From Sipunculus nudus (taxonomy: Eukaryota; Annelida; Sipuncula; Golfingiida; Sipunculidae), in NCBI GenBank assembly GCA_026874595.1, contig CM049312.1, forward strand, positions 25,971,956 to 26,035,955: 64,000 nucleotides of DNA, in the 5' to 3' direction. Both the position numbers and the translations under genes were made by a program. This document shows, piece by piece, positions 11,652-24,194 of this stretch (its first letter is position 1; each line of letters opens with the position of its first letter). The notes under the pieces are model-generated. The model was not told the DNA's origin, searched no databases, and saw only the letters and a program-made list of their open reading frames with translations.

Positions 11652-12665
11652 AAAGTCACCAATAACGAATCCTTTTGTTAGTCCGATGAAAACAACAAGT
11701 GGAATCAACAGCTGCAAGCGTGGATCCTCAAGACTACGTAACGTTGTCCCTAACAACTCGCATGACGTCATACCGTCATCGGACGACGTGTCGGAAGTGA
11801 CGTCACTCCGATCCAGTAGGACAGCAACTAGCACCATTGCCATGACAACGCAGCCAACATGGACCCCGAAAAGGGCAACCCTTACTCGCCAAGTCACATT
11901 GGTGATCTCATGAGCAATGCCATCTGCATAATTATGAACTCCGCAGTCGGACGAGCCGCAGGGTAAATGGGGCTTAGTCTCGTTAACGATATTTGCTTGC
12001 TTCGTTAGATTGTCCGACAGAGCTACAGATGTAATCAAATGTCCAGTAATTTGACTTATTTGAAGGAAGCCATCAAATACACCGGTAAACTTGCTTATTG
12101 TCTGCTCGAGTGGAAGTTTGTGAACGGCCGCGTGTTGTAAAGCTAATCCAGCCAGATGACTAGCCTGTGCACTCCACATCGGTCCAGACAAAAGTCCTAA
12201 AAGTATGGCGGCCGGCAGGTAAATGTGGGGTACCGGGTAAAAGTTACATGTCACATAGAGAAGAAGAAGGGCAAAACCCCCTGATATTACCCCCTTTGTT
12301 GTCAGTTTATGTATCATAAGCGGAGCAAGAATGCAGGAAATAATGGTGGCTCCGTACACGCAAGTCAACGACAATACACCTACCCCATCACGGTGGTGTA
12401 AAGTGCTCTGTAAGCTCTGCAGGGAAATAAAACTTGTCCACGCAAATGTGAAGGCAAGAGATAATACCAGTAGATTTTTCCGTGCCCCACTTTCACTGCT
12501 AATTTTCAGGGGCTGTTTCTCCCCAGTGGTGATCACCAAATTCCCTGATTTCAACATCGGAACTGCATTTGCAATTTCCTGGTATTTCATTGCATCAAAC
12601 TCCACTTTGCTTGCCTTCTGTATGTCATACAAGGCTTCTTCTGGTTTTTCTATTTTCTCCGCCAT
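11646..12665 (-). CDS. UNC93A-like membrane protein, large first coding exon (gene partial in window)
   Basis: This exon encodes 340 residues matching the N-terminal half of UNC93A-type proteins, a major-facilitator-like family of multi-pass membrane proteins. The worm founder UNC-93 regulates a two-pore potassium channel; vertebrate UNC93B1 traffics Toll-like receptors. The role of UNC93A-type proteins is poorly known. Visible marks: a family-typical SLQSLQSTL at 81-89 after helix 1, GPMWSAQASHL at 161-171, and a lumenal or extracellular loop (about 217-258) with a CGSSDC pair at 236-241 and three N-glycosylation sequons (Asn219, Asn228, Asn256). Predicted helices lie at about 64-84, 95-117, 124-142, 147-168, 193-216, 260-285 and 317-335. 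The start ATG has A at -3 and G at +4. A hydrophilic N-terminal extension of about 60 residues precedes helix 1, unusually long. The family is normally about 450-560 residues, so about five helices are missing and must lie in further exons, which I did not find down to position 1. Assignment to UNC93A rather than UNC93B is inferred from the loop motif. Confidence 0.88.
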
Positions 12666-13337
12666 GTTCGTTTTTTTTTAATATGCAGAAGTAGATTACT
12701 TTCCTATTGCAATAACAAATGAGCCAGTACCTACTATTCTCGTATGGCACCCACAACAAGAGTAACTAAAATGGAGTTCGTTTGAAATTTTGACACATCT
12801 GATCATGTTAAAGTACAGCAGGACGTATTAAAACCTCGCCTTCTGTTTCTCCGCTCGCTTCAGTTTCCGTCACAATGCCTTCGGTAAACCATAATGGTAT
12901 TGCAATGGTAATCCAGTCGTGAGTTCTGTCAAATAGCAGACAGAAAATCCATATTTATAGTAATGAAAAGCAGGAGAGAAAAAAAGCTGTGTAGTACATT
13001 ACATTTCAGTCTAACCTTTTTTCACCCCCAACAAGACGTTACTTAAATTTGGTATATAATATTTCATACAAATCGTAAAGTTTCGTCAACAAAAGTAATA
13101 TAATACTTAAACTTCTACAAATAACGTGTTTTCATTAATAGGTAAGGGATATAAAGTTCATTTTGTAACGTTCAGGAAGAATATCAAGCCAGTTTGCGTT
13201 CTATTAAATACAGGAAACGAAGCTGTCAGAATGGGAGCATACACGATTCCTGTAAATGAAGACTTAGATAAATAGAGAGGTAAAAATGTCTAACATAAAC
13301 TTAATATTTATAGAAGGGATATAAGATATAACTTTAC
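12666..13337 (-). other. 5' leader and possible 5'-UTR intron of the UNC93-like gene
   Basis: Directly upstream of the ATG (minus sense) is an A-rich leader. A possible acceptor, TTGCAATAG then GAAAG, sits at about 12704. With the donor at 13337/13338 it would define an intron of about 630 bases inside the 5' UTR. The pyrimidine tract before the acceptor is weak. An unspliced leader is also possible. Confidence 0.3.
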
Positions 13338-13760
13338 CTTCTTCCATGCCACTTCAGGTTCAGGTGGATCAAGTTCTTGGTAGCAATCGAATAAGGTTGG
13401 CGTCACCCATGTCGACTGCTTGACGAAACATCGCTCTGCAAATATAGCCAGCAATAATCGTGGTGATGTGTGGCGGAAACCAGTAGCGCCAGAGCCGTAC
13501 CAGGCGCAGCTCAAGCCTGCATCGATCTGATTGAGTTAGTAATCCCGAACCGACACGCTTCTTGAGGCAGCCGTACACGTGAGAAGTCGGCGGAGACAGC
13601 CGAAGCCGAGTGGACCGTAATCCCAAAGAACCCCAGCAAGCAGCAAATTATCCGCGTGTTGCATCAACGCATGGCTGGTAGTTTGTAGACTGAGCTTTCC
13701 CAGCGTGCCATCGGCAAACAGATCTAATTCAGCATGTATAAATATTTTATATGCCGCCTG
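13338..13760 (-). promoter_or_regulatory. Possible promoter and non-coding 5' exon of the UNC93-like gene
   Basis: On the minus strand a TATAAAA sits at 13751-13745. About 410 bases of balanced-composition sequence follow, ending in GAAGAAG then GTAAAG, a fair splice donor at 13338/13337. Open frames here overlap in several phases and match no protein, fitting a UTR exon better than coding sequence. The link to the UNC93-like gene rests on orientation and spacing only. Confidence 0.3.
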
Positions 13761-14339
13761 TATCCGATTCTGCCTCCGCATCTAGATGACAGGCGGTATT
13801 GGGACTTGATCGGGTCATTGATTAATGCCATTGCTGATAAGAAACCCTGCTCGCCGATTTGTTTCCTGTAGAAGACCAGTCAGAGGATCGCCTCCAGCTT
13901 TCCAGTCCCAGCCAACCTGCTGCTGTGCTGTGCTGGCGGTCCCGTCTCGGTTTTGCTAACACTCTGTTCTTGCTGTGTGCTTAATAACTGCGTTTATTAG
14001 GCAGAACACTAGAGTATATAGCGATCCCAATGGCCGGCAAGCATTCACCAACCCATTACTAACACAGGTGGCCGAGGAAGCAATATTAACTTGAGCATTG
14101 TGGCGTGCCAGTTAAACTCTCGTTTTGCTCTGTGTATGAATCAAACAAAAAAAAGCCTTTCATTGTGCTCATTGTAACGTGCTGGAATTATGAATTAATC
14201 AGTTCAAACAATTCGTTAATTAAAACATCAAAGTACTGATTCATTCCAATTTGCTGAAAATGCGGGAAACCTTTGTTTCTCCGTTAGATTAAAGAGTACG
14301 ATTAAGTATGGACGATCATTTTCGTATATTCATATAAAT
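13761..14339. other. Non-coding stretch upstream of the UNC93-like gene
   Basis: Balanced to AT-rich composition and no recognisable gene. The segment 13800-14000 is relatively GC-rich and could belong to the gene's 5' regulatory region, but no specific site can be defended. Confidence 0.4.
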
Positions 14340-14660
14340 TATTCCCTTTCGTGTGGTATTGCACGCCTGAGAGACTTGAGAACGGTGGACACATTATTTA
14401 ACACCCGGATTATCTCGGGATGAATAAACAGTCCATGGTATCTTGTTGCCAGGCGCTGGCCAATGTGTCTGTTGATTTCCCGCCGAGCGGTTAGTTAATT
14501 AATTTTGAATGTTGACCCCTTGATCGCTCCGCTGCCATCAGCAGCTGCATTCATTATCCGCCTACACACTGATAGCAGAATCCTGGAAACATTAATGAGT
14601 CTTTTGGATAATAACAAAGCCATGATTAACCAGAATTAAAGATTAAATATTTCTGAATTA
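14340..14660. promoter_or_regulatory. Non-coding island resembling a conserved enhancer
   Basis: Non-repetitive and of balanced composition between AT-rich flanks, with no sustained reading frame. It carries a cluster of developmental-type words: TTAGTTAATTAATTTTGAA (homeodomain-like), GCAGCTGC (E-box), AACAAAG (Sox-like), and CATTAATG. Word clustering of this kind occurs in animal enhancers, but function is inferred and conservation is untested. Confidence 0.3.
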
Positions 14661-15004
14661 CTTCTGTTAACGGCTTTTATTTCATTCGCAGAAAATTTCT
14701 AAATCTGCATCGTGATTCCTATGTCGATTTATTCTCGAAGTGCATCTGGCTCAAAGCAACATTAATATGTAAATTAAGCTATTAAGAACTTTGTTCTAAT
14801 GCCAATCAAAAAATTATGTGTGACATATTTTATAAGATATTGCAAACGCTTCAGTGGAATTTGTGTATTATAGTAGTGAACACACTTCCACCCAGACTTC
14901 TTGATTGGTAAAAAAAAAATATTAAATAATTCAAGATTTAATAATTGTTCATTACCTGTGCTGACCTCTTACACCTATGTAGCACGCATCATCAAGACAT
15001 TCAC
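14661..15004. other. Non-coding stretch
   Basis: AT-rich; nothing recognisable on either strand. Confidence 0.5.
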
Positions 15005-15110
15005 AGGGGATAGGACACACACACAAACACACATTGGGATCGAACCCGCAAGGCTCAGTAAAGTCCGCCATGTGTATCGAGAACTTTCAAGACAATTTTG
15101 ACAAGAGTCA
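15005..15110 (-). repeat. tRNA-like B-box, possible SINE relic
   Basis: The minus strand contains GCGGGTTCGATCCC at about 15036-15049, a perfect RNA polymerase III B-box (GGTTCGATCC), preceded by CTTTACTGAGCC and followed by a GT-rich tract (a CA tract on the plus strand, 15018-15033). No complete A-box or cloverleaf is evident, so it is a relic of a tRNA-derived SINE or tRNA pseudogene, not a working tRNA gene. Confidence 0.4.
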
Positions 15111-18100
15111 AATGCGGAGGTAAATGCGCTCTGTCGTGTGACTACAACATTCTCAAGTTTGTTTCACGTGACACGGTGTGTTGCGTGTCAAATAGACGAA
15201 AGCTACATTTCGCTGCCTGTTAAAAGGAAAACCATTAAGTTTTATTGACAAATAAATGTCTACCTCCGGCATCACATTAAATAACACGGACAGTGAAAAT
15301 GAGGGTTCTTTGTAAGAACCGGCCACGAAGCCTGTTGTTGTGATGCCGTTATATCGAGTTGCGTATTCTTAATATTATAAAGAAAGTGTTAGTTTCTAGG
15401 GACAGACAAGGGATAGCATCAATAAATTAAGCTTGTATTTTTATCACACTGTGTCATTACGACTTGTTATTAACATGAAACCGACGCCAAGAAACGGCTG
15501 TAGAGCATTCCACTGTTGTGACATGCGATCATGCAACGTGATAACACTTCAGGTGTCACCGTAAGACAATTACCACACGGAATGGTCCCAATCAGACGCT
15601 AAAGGCAGAATTCATAATGTAACCTGAACACGTTGAAAATCATCAATGAACCACACAACGGCTGAATCAGTCGTGAATTAAAAACAAAATCTCAGAGGAA
15701 TAGCTGCATGCGAGGCTACAGTTATTCTACGCTCTCTCTCATACTAGCTCTATACAACCATTTTCTCTCATACTGTCTCTCGATCAAGAGTGATGTCTTA
15801 AATGATTACATTGAACGAACAACCTTCTATCGCCTATTAAGGATTCTTTGTTTGTATGCTCCCCAGGGAGCCAAGACAGGCTATATGAATGAAAAGGCCC
15901 GAAAGACCACACAGACAAAAATGAAACGTCGGATAAGACTGACGGTGGTATCAGATTATAAACACACACATTTTTTTACGTTTCAGCCGTTAATGATTAT
16001 TCTCTCTATGACTATTCTCTTTATTTGCAGCCGCCAAATACGTTGGACGTTTATATTTTTTTCCAAAAATGCCTGTCAAATGCATTAGAACGTCATTAAT
16101 ATTTAAATATGGTTAGGTGTTAAACGGAAGATCATACGCAGGGATTGTTTGTTTGTTAAGTAATGAAACCTACTAGACTATAGTTAGTTATGATTAGCTG
16201 ACAGAAGATTCTAGACAATTCAGATGCTTCTAGGAGGCTATGCTGGTAATTTCCATATAGGCAAGTTCCCGAAAACTCGTTAATAGAAGTCTCGGCTGAG
16301 TTCTGATAGTTAAGGCCGGCCGACTGCCGCCTCAAGATAGTCTGTTGTGCGGACGGTATGTCGTGAGACGTAGATTTGCACTTGGCGGACTGTCGGCAAA
16401 TTCCGCTTTAGGACGTTTATTGGTCCTTGGGATACGGAGCAGGGCGTATACAGGAATACTTTGTGTGTTGATGAATTGTATTTGGAGCCAGTTAACGTCG
16501 GGCGAAAGCCAGACAACTGTGTATTGTCGAAGAACTGTTTGTAAGACTGGAACCAGTCAACAGTGGGCAAAAGTCATTTGTGACGTTTCGGAATAAAATC
16601 TTGATTTGTTTGTTACCCCTTGACTTGAAATTTCTGGACTGTTGCGTGACAGATCCAGGGAATTATATGTCGTCTGCGTGTATGTTGTGACAGTATTTAG
16701 GATAAGTGTGGACCTTTTATATAGCTTTTTAAGTAAGAATCACAAAGAAATTACAACTGTTTCTTCATTGACATCTTCTGAATATATTCAGACTACAAGT
16801 CAGATTGGTCCGGAGACAATGTAGAAGTAGACTTAATAAAAGAGGAACATCATCCGTATAATAAGTCGGTAAAAGGAGCATGCATGCACACTATGGAAAC
16901 AGGATCCTTCCCTTATTTACCTTTAGTGTAACTTACAAAACGGGGCTCCTATAGCGAAGCGCCTAGGGGGAGGGTATAGGAAACTTTAAGACAATTTTCG
17001 GTATTAAGCGTATACTCTTCTATTTCTCATGATTTCCTAGGCCGAAAATTTGGGTCAGGGCCGCTCGCCCCTGCCCTCTTTATTCAAACCCTGCTTTATT
17101 TAAAATCTCATCTGTATATCCCGTACCCGTATTAAAGAAAATTATCTGCATTCTTGAATAATTTACATTTCTGAATTGCGCACCATTCTCTGATGTCAGT
17201 GAGTATTAAGTGCTTTCAGTGGTTTAAGCATGATTGTTCTTTTCTCTAACTCTCCCTTGAAGCTGATGCTTTTTCCAGCTGTTCTGCCTCGTTTTGCTTC
17301 GCTTTCCCTCTCATCGATCTTTAGCCTCATTAAATATCAATGGTCGTCAAACACTACACTTCCGGTGCTGTGCCACTGGGGGTTACAACGGTACGTTTAA
17401 ACAGCACTGCAGATAAGAAGGTTGTTGGTTAAGAAAAATTCGCAATACTCAAATCAGTAATAATTTAGAAGTCCGGCAAGCATCAACATTTGTTCTGTGT
17501 GTTCTACATATGATGATTGTCCTATTTTGAATTATTGAAACTTGGCAAGTGTAAAAATTTGTGTTCTTGTTGTACGCCCATGCATAACAACTGGGCACAA
17601 AATATTGAAACAATATCGGTCTATTTGAATTTTACTGGTCTTGCGTAAAATTGTCGTCGGACATAACAGTTTATGATTAGGAATAGAAGCGCTATGCAAA
17701 ATCCTGCCTGTAGATACATCTCATTTTATCAGTTAAATGGACATAATCAGGAGCAATATTATGCTTATTCTTTCACACTATCAGTTCAGTTTTGCTTTAT
17801 ACAAAAGTTTCCTAGCAAAACCATCACAGCACACAGTCTCAGTACCTCGCATATGGCTGTTTAACACCTTGTTATGGTTCTGTGTGTTTGTAAACACAGT
17901 CGACGTGTCTGTTTACCATGATAAAGCTGCGTGACCGGAGGTCCGACTTTGCGCATTTTGAGCATCAACACACCAGCAAGAACATTTATTACATTTTTAG
18001 GGCCAAGTCAGTAAGGGCATCTCCTGCTTGACAGGTGTTTTGGCTCTTGCGATGCACGCACTGTATTTATGCTGACGCCTGTGATCGCTTGTCGCAGTCG

Positions 18101-19405
18101 GACAAGGGTACAAATCCCTTTCATTTATCACCCTCATTTTATGGGAACAAAACATTTAACTATTAAATTTGGAGATAACAGATTATAGTTTCGTCGAAAT
18201 CTCTTTAATAATATTTTATGCATGTATATTATACCAAACATAATTCGGATATGATATGCACGAGACCACTGCCTCATTGAATTGTCATAAATATTAGTTT
18301 ATCATATGTGGTTAAATGTTGAAATAAGCGAATTTATAACAGAAAGGTGTTGGAAATTGAGCACAAATTATATTCGTACGACAAAATAGTAAGGGTTAAT
18401 CCTGTTTGTCATAAGGGGGGGGGGGGGGTTGGAGGGTATTTTATTTTTAGCAGGTGTCCTTGTTTTTGGGGATGCAGAGTGTGTGTGTGGGGGGGTGCAT
18501 CTTTCGGTGGAATGTCTCCCCTTTTCTGTGCAAACAAGGCCCATAGTTCCTATCAAAGTTCTCCAACTGAGCTTTTATGGTCCATTTTCTATGGCAATGT
18601 CTGCTCTGGATCAATAGTCACTTACTGTCTCCTGGCACACGCTGTTGGGAAGGTCAAAGATTATTGCTCCCTATTTTGTCCGTGACGTCAGAGCACCACA
18701 AAGCGCATATCAGTCTCAAAGGGAATTACATCTAACGATTCTGACCGACACAATGACAGACAGGCGATACTGTCAAAATATAATGATCACATAATGATAT
18801 ATGTGGTTTTGATACTCACCAATGTGTGGAGATTTAATTGTTATTATAGGTATTAAAGTTACTGCATAAAAAGGTAAACGTATTCTTAAGTTAGTTATTA
18901 GTTAATACTGATCACATATATACAGTTACATGTGAAACAATGTTTCATAAGCCACTTTTTTCTTTTCGGAAGAAACGTCTGTATCTAAAAAATCTCATTA
19001 TTCACACAGTTAAATTAAATCTAAATAACCTATCAGAAAATATAAATAAGGTCAATGAAACATCAACAGTGGATGAAATATATTTGATTAATTAACGTAA
19101 TTAGCGAATTATATAATTAAAATAAAAACTAAAAATTATGTAACGTTTGCTTGTGAAAGAAATTTAAAGACAAACAAATGCCTGGTTATCGGTCACCATT
19201 CAATTGTATCCAAGTTACACACAACCATGGGTGCTTATTCTATTTTAGTTTTGGATCACTGTTTCTGCAAAATATCCTCGAATTTCGAAATTAACGAAGG
19301 GAGATCAAACGCCAAGCCCTGCAGAAGTAACCAAAAATAAATGGCGGAGTTTTATTTTTGAACGAAACTACATCAATGATTAACTTAAATTTAAATCCAT
19401 TATTT
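15111..19405. other. Long non-coding stretch
   Basis: No gene is supported. The segment 16140-16660 is GC-balanced with overlapping random-looking frames on both strands and an AATAAA at about 16593. It vaguely resembles an LTR but has no paired ends. A 14-base G run lies at 18415-18428, inside a G-rich patch extending to about 18500. A B-box-like word occurs near 18105 with one mismatch. The remainder is AT-rich. Confidence 0.45.
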
Positions 19406-19560
19406 CCGCTTTAAGTGTTCTAAATTGCTGGGTCATTAATGCCTCCCCTGCTCATTGCCGCGTTCACTTTTTACGTTATTAATCTCGTCCTCGACGTCGG
19501 GTGAAATTAAACATCTGATCTGGGGTAATTAACCGACGAGAGATATATTTTATCGACAGG
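19406..19560. promoter_or_regulatory. Non-coding island resembling a conserved enhancer
   Basis: GC-balanced and non-repetitive, with homeodomain-like words (TCATTAATG, GTTATTAATC, GGTAATTAACC) and no reading frame. It lies just before a dense microsatellite zone. Regulatory function is inferred from composition and word content only. Confidence 0.25.
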
Positions 19561-19620
19561 GATAGATTCTGGAATATGGTCAAGGGAACATTAGAGGAGT
19601 CCAAAGTGTAAAAAACGTTA

Positions 19621-19689
19621 CCCCCCCCCCCCCCAGCACTAGAAAGAACAACTTTCTTTTCTGTCTGTTTGTCAACGTTCTCCCGCTCT

Positions 19690-19753
<64 letters not shown>

Positions 19754-19832
19754 GGTATTATTCATATAACACGAATTCAGCTCCCACGAAACACTGTTGT
19801 CGTTCAGACCGGAACTAATCATAGGAACTGAA

Positions 19833-19905
<73 letters not shown>
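19621..19905. repeat. Poly-C run and two long TA microsatellites
   Basis: A pure 14-base C run (19621-19634) is followed by a (CT)n(TA)n compound microsatellite at 19689-19750 and a second, longer TA array at 19837-19905. The arrays create spurious Tyr-Ile and Arg-Glu repeat frames on the minus strand. Confidence 0.95.
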
Positions 19906-19984
19906 TGTTTATCAAAACAGTATCCAATAAACCAGATCCCTATTACTGATACTCGTTATTTTTTATCTTATATACATCCTATCT

Positions 19985-20275
19985 AAAGGCCATATGGAGG
20001 CGGATGCATTCGGCTGTCACCGGATTCTGGTATTTACCCATAGAAGATTGGCCGCCTCTGGTGATGAGACAGACATTGTCCGCCTACAATAAGACACGTA
20101 GGCATAATGTCTGTGCAGACTCCAGGCGATCAGATGTAAAACTTAGGAATCAGTAATAACACGGTAATTAAAGGAAGGCGATGACATCTCAAGGCTGGGT
20201 GCTCATTACCGTGCCCGGATAAAACCGCTGAAGGCTCAAGCGTCTTCCGCGGAGTTTACGGAGGGATGTATCTGT
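19985..20275. promoter_or_regulatory. Non-coding island of balanced composition
   Basis: Non-repetitive and GC-balanced, without a sustained frame. Words include GCCGCCTC, GGTAATTAAAGG and GCTCATTACC. It is bounded by TA microsatellites on the left and CA/C-run sequence on the right (10-base C run at 20408-20417). Candidate conserved non-coding element, unproven. Confidence 0.25.
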
Positions 20276-20995
20276 GAGTTTTCAGACAGCCTGGTTCTGG
20301 CGTCATTACATACAGGATTTGATCAGTTCTGTTAATAACAATGGGCTGGAAAGGCTTCGTTCTTTTCAAACACGCACACACACCGTCACAAACACAACAC
20401 TGACTTACCCCCCCCCCACCTCTCTCGTCCTCACACACACACACACATGCGGCGCTATACTTATGCCGTCATGTGACTACTCCTTTTATTGAATATCACC
20501 ATTCCATATGTGAAGTGTTAATTAGTTATTTCTTTTTTTTTATTTGCGCCAATGAATGCACACAGACCAAGTTAACTGGTTATGTGTATTAAATACTAAC
20601 ACAGCAATAATAGTAGAGTGATTCGTTTTGGCTTGAGTAACCGAGTTACATATGAATCTAACCATATTATTTTCCGGCCCCCTCCAAGTCATCAGAATAT
20701 ACACTACATAGGGATTTTAAGTCGGTACCACGGTCACACTATGACTTATGCACATACACAAGTATAGTACAACAGTCAATGGGAAATCGTTTAACTGTAA
20801 AAAAGCCACAGCAATCACACGGCCATCCTGCTTGAAATATTAATACAAAGTACGTTGATTATAACATCAGCAGTGGATCCGACGTGACGGCAAATTACAG
20901 CATCGTCCACATAAGGCAAGAGAAATATTAGTATGATAACGAAAAAGTAAATGATAAATGACTCATAATAAAATATAAAGGACAATCAATATCAC
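20276..20995. other. Non-coding stretch with CA and C tracts
   Basis: Contains short CA tracts near 20380 and 20437 and the C run at 20408-20417. Otherwise AT-rich with no gene. Confidence 0.5.
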
Positions 20996-20999
20996 TCAG

Positions 21000-21260
21000 C
21001 CTCTACTTGTCACCAGCTTCCGGTAAAGTTTTACAGCACAATACAGTGGTCCTTGGGAAATTATTCGCTGATGAGACGCCCGGGGGAATCGCCTGAAAGC
21101 GACCTCCTCAAGGATTGATGTCTTTTATTGACAGAAAGAAATGGCTTAATGTGGCAATTAACGCTCGGCATGCCAAGTCGAAGAAGTGATAAATTGTTCC
21201 TTTCTTCTGGAGAAAATATTAGAGCTGCCAGCTTCAACTACCTTAAGACCCATGCATCAT
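21000..21260. promoter_or_regulatory. Non-coding island of balanced composition
   Basis: Non-repetitive segment with GACGCCCGGGG, AATCGCCTGAAAGCG, TTTTATTGACAG and TGGCAATTAACG words and no coding potential. It looks like the other islands in this window. Regulatory function is a guess from composition. Confidence 0.25.
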
Positions 21261-22287
21261 CAAATATGTTACTACCGAGTAATCGCCACAGCTAGTCGCC
21301 AATATGACCACGTTTATACAAGTGTTCTTATCATTAACATGGAGTAGCTTTATAATATGTAGAAAAATAACATTGCGAGCAAGTTTTGTTTTATATAACA
21401 TAATATATTATATGCTTTATTTGTTCTCCGGGTATGTAATACATTTCCATTGCGGTTTTCAGGCTAGCCGTAGTATTATATTGTTGAGTATTAATTTTGC
21501 ATAGCTTGTCATTTTCGGGACACGACTATACGAGAGCAGGAAATATTGATGCCAGTCCAGTCCTGATAACGGACGTAGGCGGATTATAAACTGTTTTATT
21601 TCTGTGATTTAACATAATTTTTAGCGTAGCTGCATATTTATGGTGTGATGAGATATATGTCATATATTTACCTAGGTCACATAAAAATCCGAAATGCATC
21701 TATATTTTGGGAATTTAGTCCGAAGACTTGTCAACACTTTTGAAACTGATATCATTCCTTGTACTAATATTGTTCAGTGGATAATATGTCTCAAATAACT
21801 CACCTTCAAATATAAATCCCTATTAATAATGATTCCATCAGCTGCTCATAGATGATATGTATCTATTGCCCACAGCTAGGTCATATTAGAAAAATAAATC
21901 TCAACACAAAATATAAACTTCATGGTTTGCTTTTACATTTCAGCAAACTCTTTAAAATGGCTTCATGACTTGCTTTTATATATGCTATGTATTATTATCT
22001 TTGACATCGTTTTCATAGTGTGACATCATATTTTTGCATAAGATCATTGAAAATGAAACTATACATATATCATTATGGAAACCGTACGAACGCATTTCCC
22101 CTAGTTTTAAACTGTAATTGTGTATTTCTGAAAACACTTTTAAGTCACAATATATTCTTAGCTAGGGAAACAGAAAGTTAAACCATGATTCAAATATAAC
22201 GTTTTGTCTCATTCACATCTATAACCGTGACACCGTTCAAATTTGAAATTTATCATCTTAGCCACTTAATCAGAATGGTTGTGCTTT
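21261..22287. other. AT-rich non-coding stretch
   Basis: No gene, RNA or repeat recognised. Confidence 0.5.
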
Positions 22288-22324
<37 letters not shown>

Positions 22325-22325
22325 C
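22288..22325. repeat. Compound microsatellite (CA)n(TA)n
   Basis: About twelve CA units pass directly into seven TA units. Confidence 0.95.
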
Positions 22326-24000
22326 AATTTGATCAGATATTAAAAGTTTCTTCGGTAAAGTCATCCTGTGTTCGCCCTTTGTTCGTCTCTCTTTGGCGTA
22401 CAACTGTAAGATTACAATATGATATATTTTTGTCACATTTTGTAAATATATAAATAACACCATGAATCTTGAGTCACTTTCGTCAAATAAAATTAAACCC
22501 ATTTCTTCTAAATATATAGAAATCATCTAATTTACTTTCAAATTATTTTTTAACATTTAAAAAAATCTCTTGTTATGGATCATTTCAGTTGTCTTCGCTG
22601 GTAGAGCGATTTATTCCAGTTATCTCTAAACTTTTTCATAACTTGACCTTACGGTTACACACACTAATTACGGCCGATGAAGCGTCTAGGAGCGAAATCA
22701 ACGGAAACATATTTAAGAAAGCTGGCAAAAATAAATCAATTATCTTTCGTAATCATTAGGGTTTATCGGTGGTGACTTAGAAAAACTGGAAATGAAATTG
22801 GACGAAGCGCCCCATCAATACATCATCCTTTTCTGCATTTCTAATTACTTGAGGCATGACGAGTCTGAAGTGTTTATCGGATAGGGTTTGGATAGTTATT
22901 TCATAGTGGAAAGTGTATTAAGTGTAAACCGTATAATTTTCCTGATTTGGGGGAAAGATGTACAGTGCATAATGCCCCTTAAATCCTCTAATGCTATTGT
23001 TAGTTGATGAGGTTTCCTGAAATTTAATGTTCCTGTATTGACAATATCTCTAGTACCTAACTAAAATATTTTAAAGTAATAAGAAGTAGACTCTTTTCAT
23101 AAAAGGTTTGGGAGGCCTAGATATATGTTATTTTCAACGGCGAAGTAATTCTTTACCAGAAATCAACTCGCATACTCTATAGATATCATATAGTCCTTTG
23201 TATAGCAAAACTTTTTTTCTTTCTGTATTGCGAAAGGAGGACATTTTAATCAATATTTGACAGTGGAAACAGCCTACAACAAATTAATCATAAATATATA
23301 AAGAAAAAAATGAATAGGTGGCTTTATTAATCCATAGGGAAATAATATATACATAGGAAGCTTTAATAATTAACCATTATTCCTAGCAGACCGGCTTACA
23401 CATCCCATACAATATAATATAGAATGTATATTAAAATTCCACCGCCCGCAGGCGACCGGAATTAAATTTGATTTATGGTTGATGATGAAATCAGATATTA
23501 AACTGGAAAGCAATGTCTGTCCTTTTATTTCGAACAATAGGCTTGGAAGAATGATAACAGCATGTGCTTACAAAACTTTAAGTTAAAAAAAAATAATGGT
23601 TCCATAGAGCCGAAATTTATTTCTGGTGGCTATCAATGACATCTGAGGTCAAGCGCACATACTGTTTCGTACAATGCACGACTGGTGTGACTGCATAATA
23701 CCAGAGAACTTTGAAAAAAATATTAATGTACTATTTCTTAAATCTTCCATTTCCGGTTAAAGAACCAGACAATTGGTCATTTGTCTTTGTCTCAACGGCA
23801 GGAAGTCATAAAGGTGGATATTAACATGCCACTGACTGAAATAAATCCTATTGTCACGCAACGTCATCTAAATCAAAACTAGAAGTGGCAATATAAGTTT
23901 TTTATATACCTTATACAGCAGGCGTGGATGTCATGTCATGACCAACAATATCAAGAGCTACTCGGAAATGTCGTAAAACAAAGAGCAATTGTTTTGCCGT
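22326..24000. other. AT-rich non-coding stretch
   Basis: Nothing recognisable as a gene or RNA. Small GC-balanced patches (22650-22830) have no sustained reading frame. Confidence 0.5.
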
Positions 24001-24017
24001 ACGGCGGGCGTGCAGGG

Positions 24018-24031
24018 TGACCTTTTGACCT
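24018..24031 (-). promoter_or_regulatory. Perfect DR2 nuclear-receptor element
   Basis: TGACCT TT TGACCT on the plus strand reads AGGTCA AA AGGTCA on the minus strand. This gives two perfect consensus half-sites as a direct repeat spaced by two bases, a configuration bound by retinoic-acid-type and related nuclear receptors. It sits in a GC-balanced non-coding island (about 23990-24190). Two perfect half-sites at close spacing are not expected often by chance in 64 kb, but binding is untested. Confidence 0.4.
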
Positions 24032-24194
24032 ACAGAATCTTACTTTGTGCGGGGTCCTGTATTTATGGAGGGTGTTTATTCAGCTAAGACTCGGATAAGA
24101 ACGCAATTAAAATGGCAATTGATCAAACCGGAAAGCAAATCTAGCGGGCAATAAATTTTCTGCGGCCATCCTACCAGCGTGTTTGTACAAGGAA

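Noticed and set aside
16140-16660. Solo LTR ending after an AATAAA
   Set aside because: No paired TG/CA ends with a target duplication, and no second copy in the window.
18080-18125. tRNA-like sequence (GGGTACAAATCCC)
   Set aside because: B-box mismatch and no A-box at the right distance.
18347-18685. 112-codon plus-strand frame
   Set aside because: It runs through a poly-G and TG-rich tract, producing Gly/Val/Cys runs; no family resemblance.
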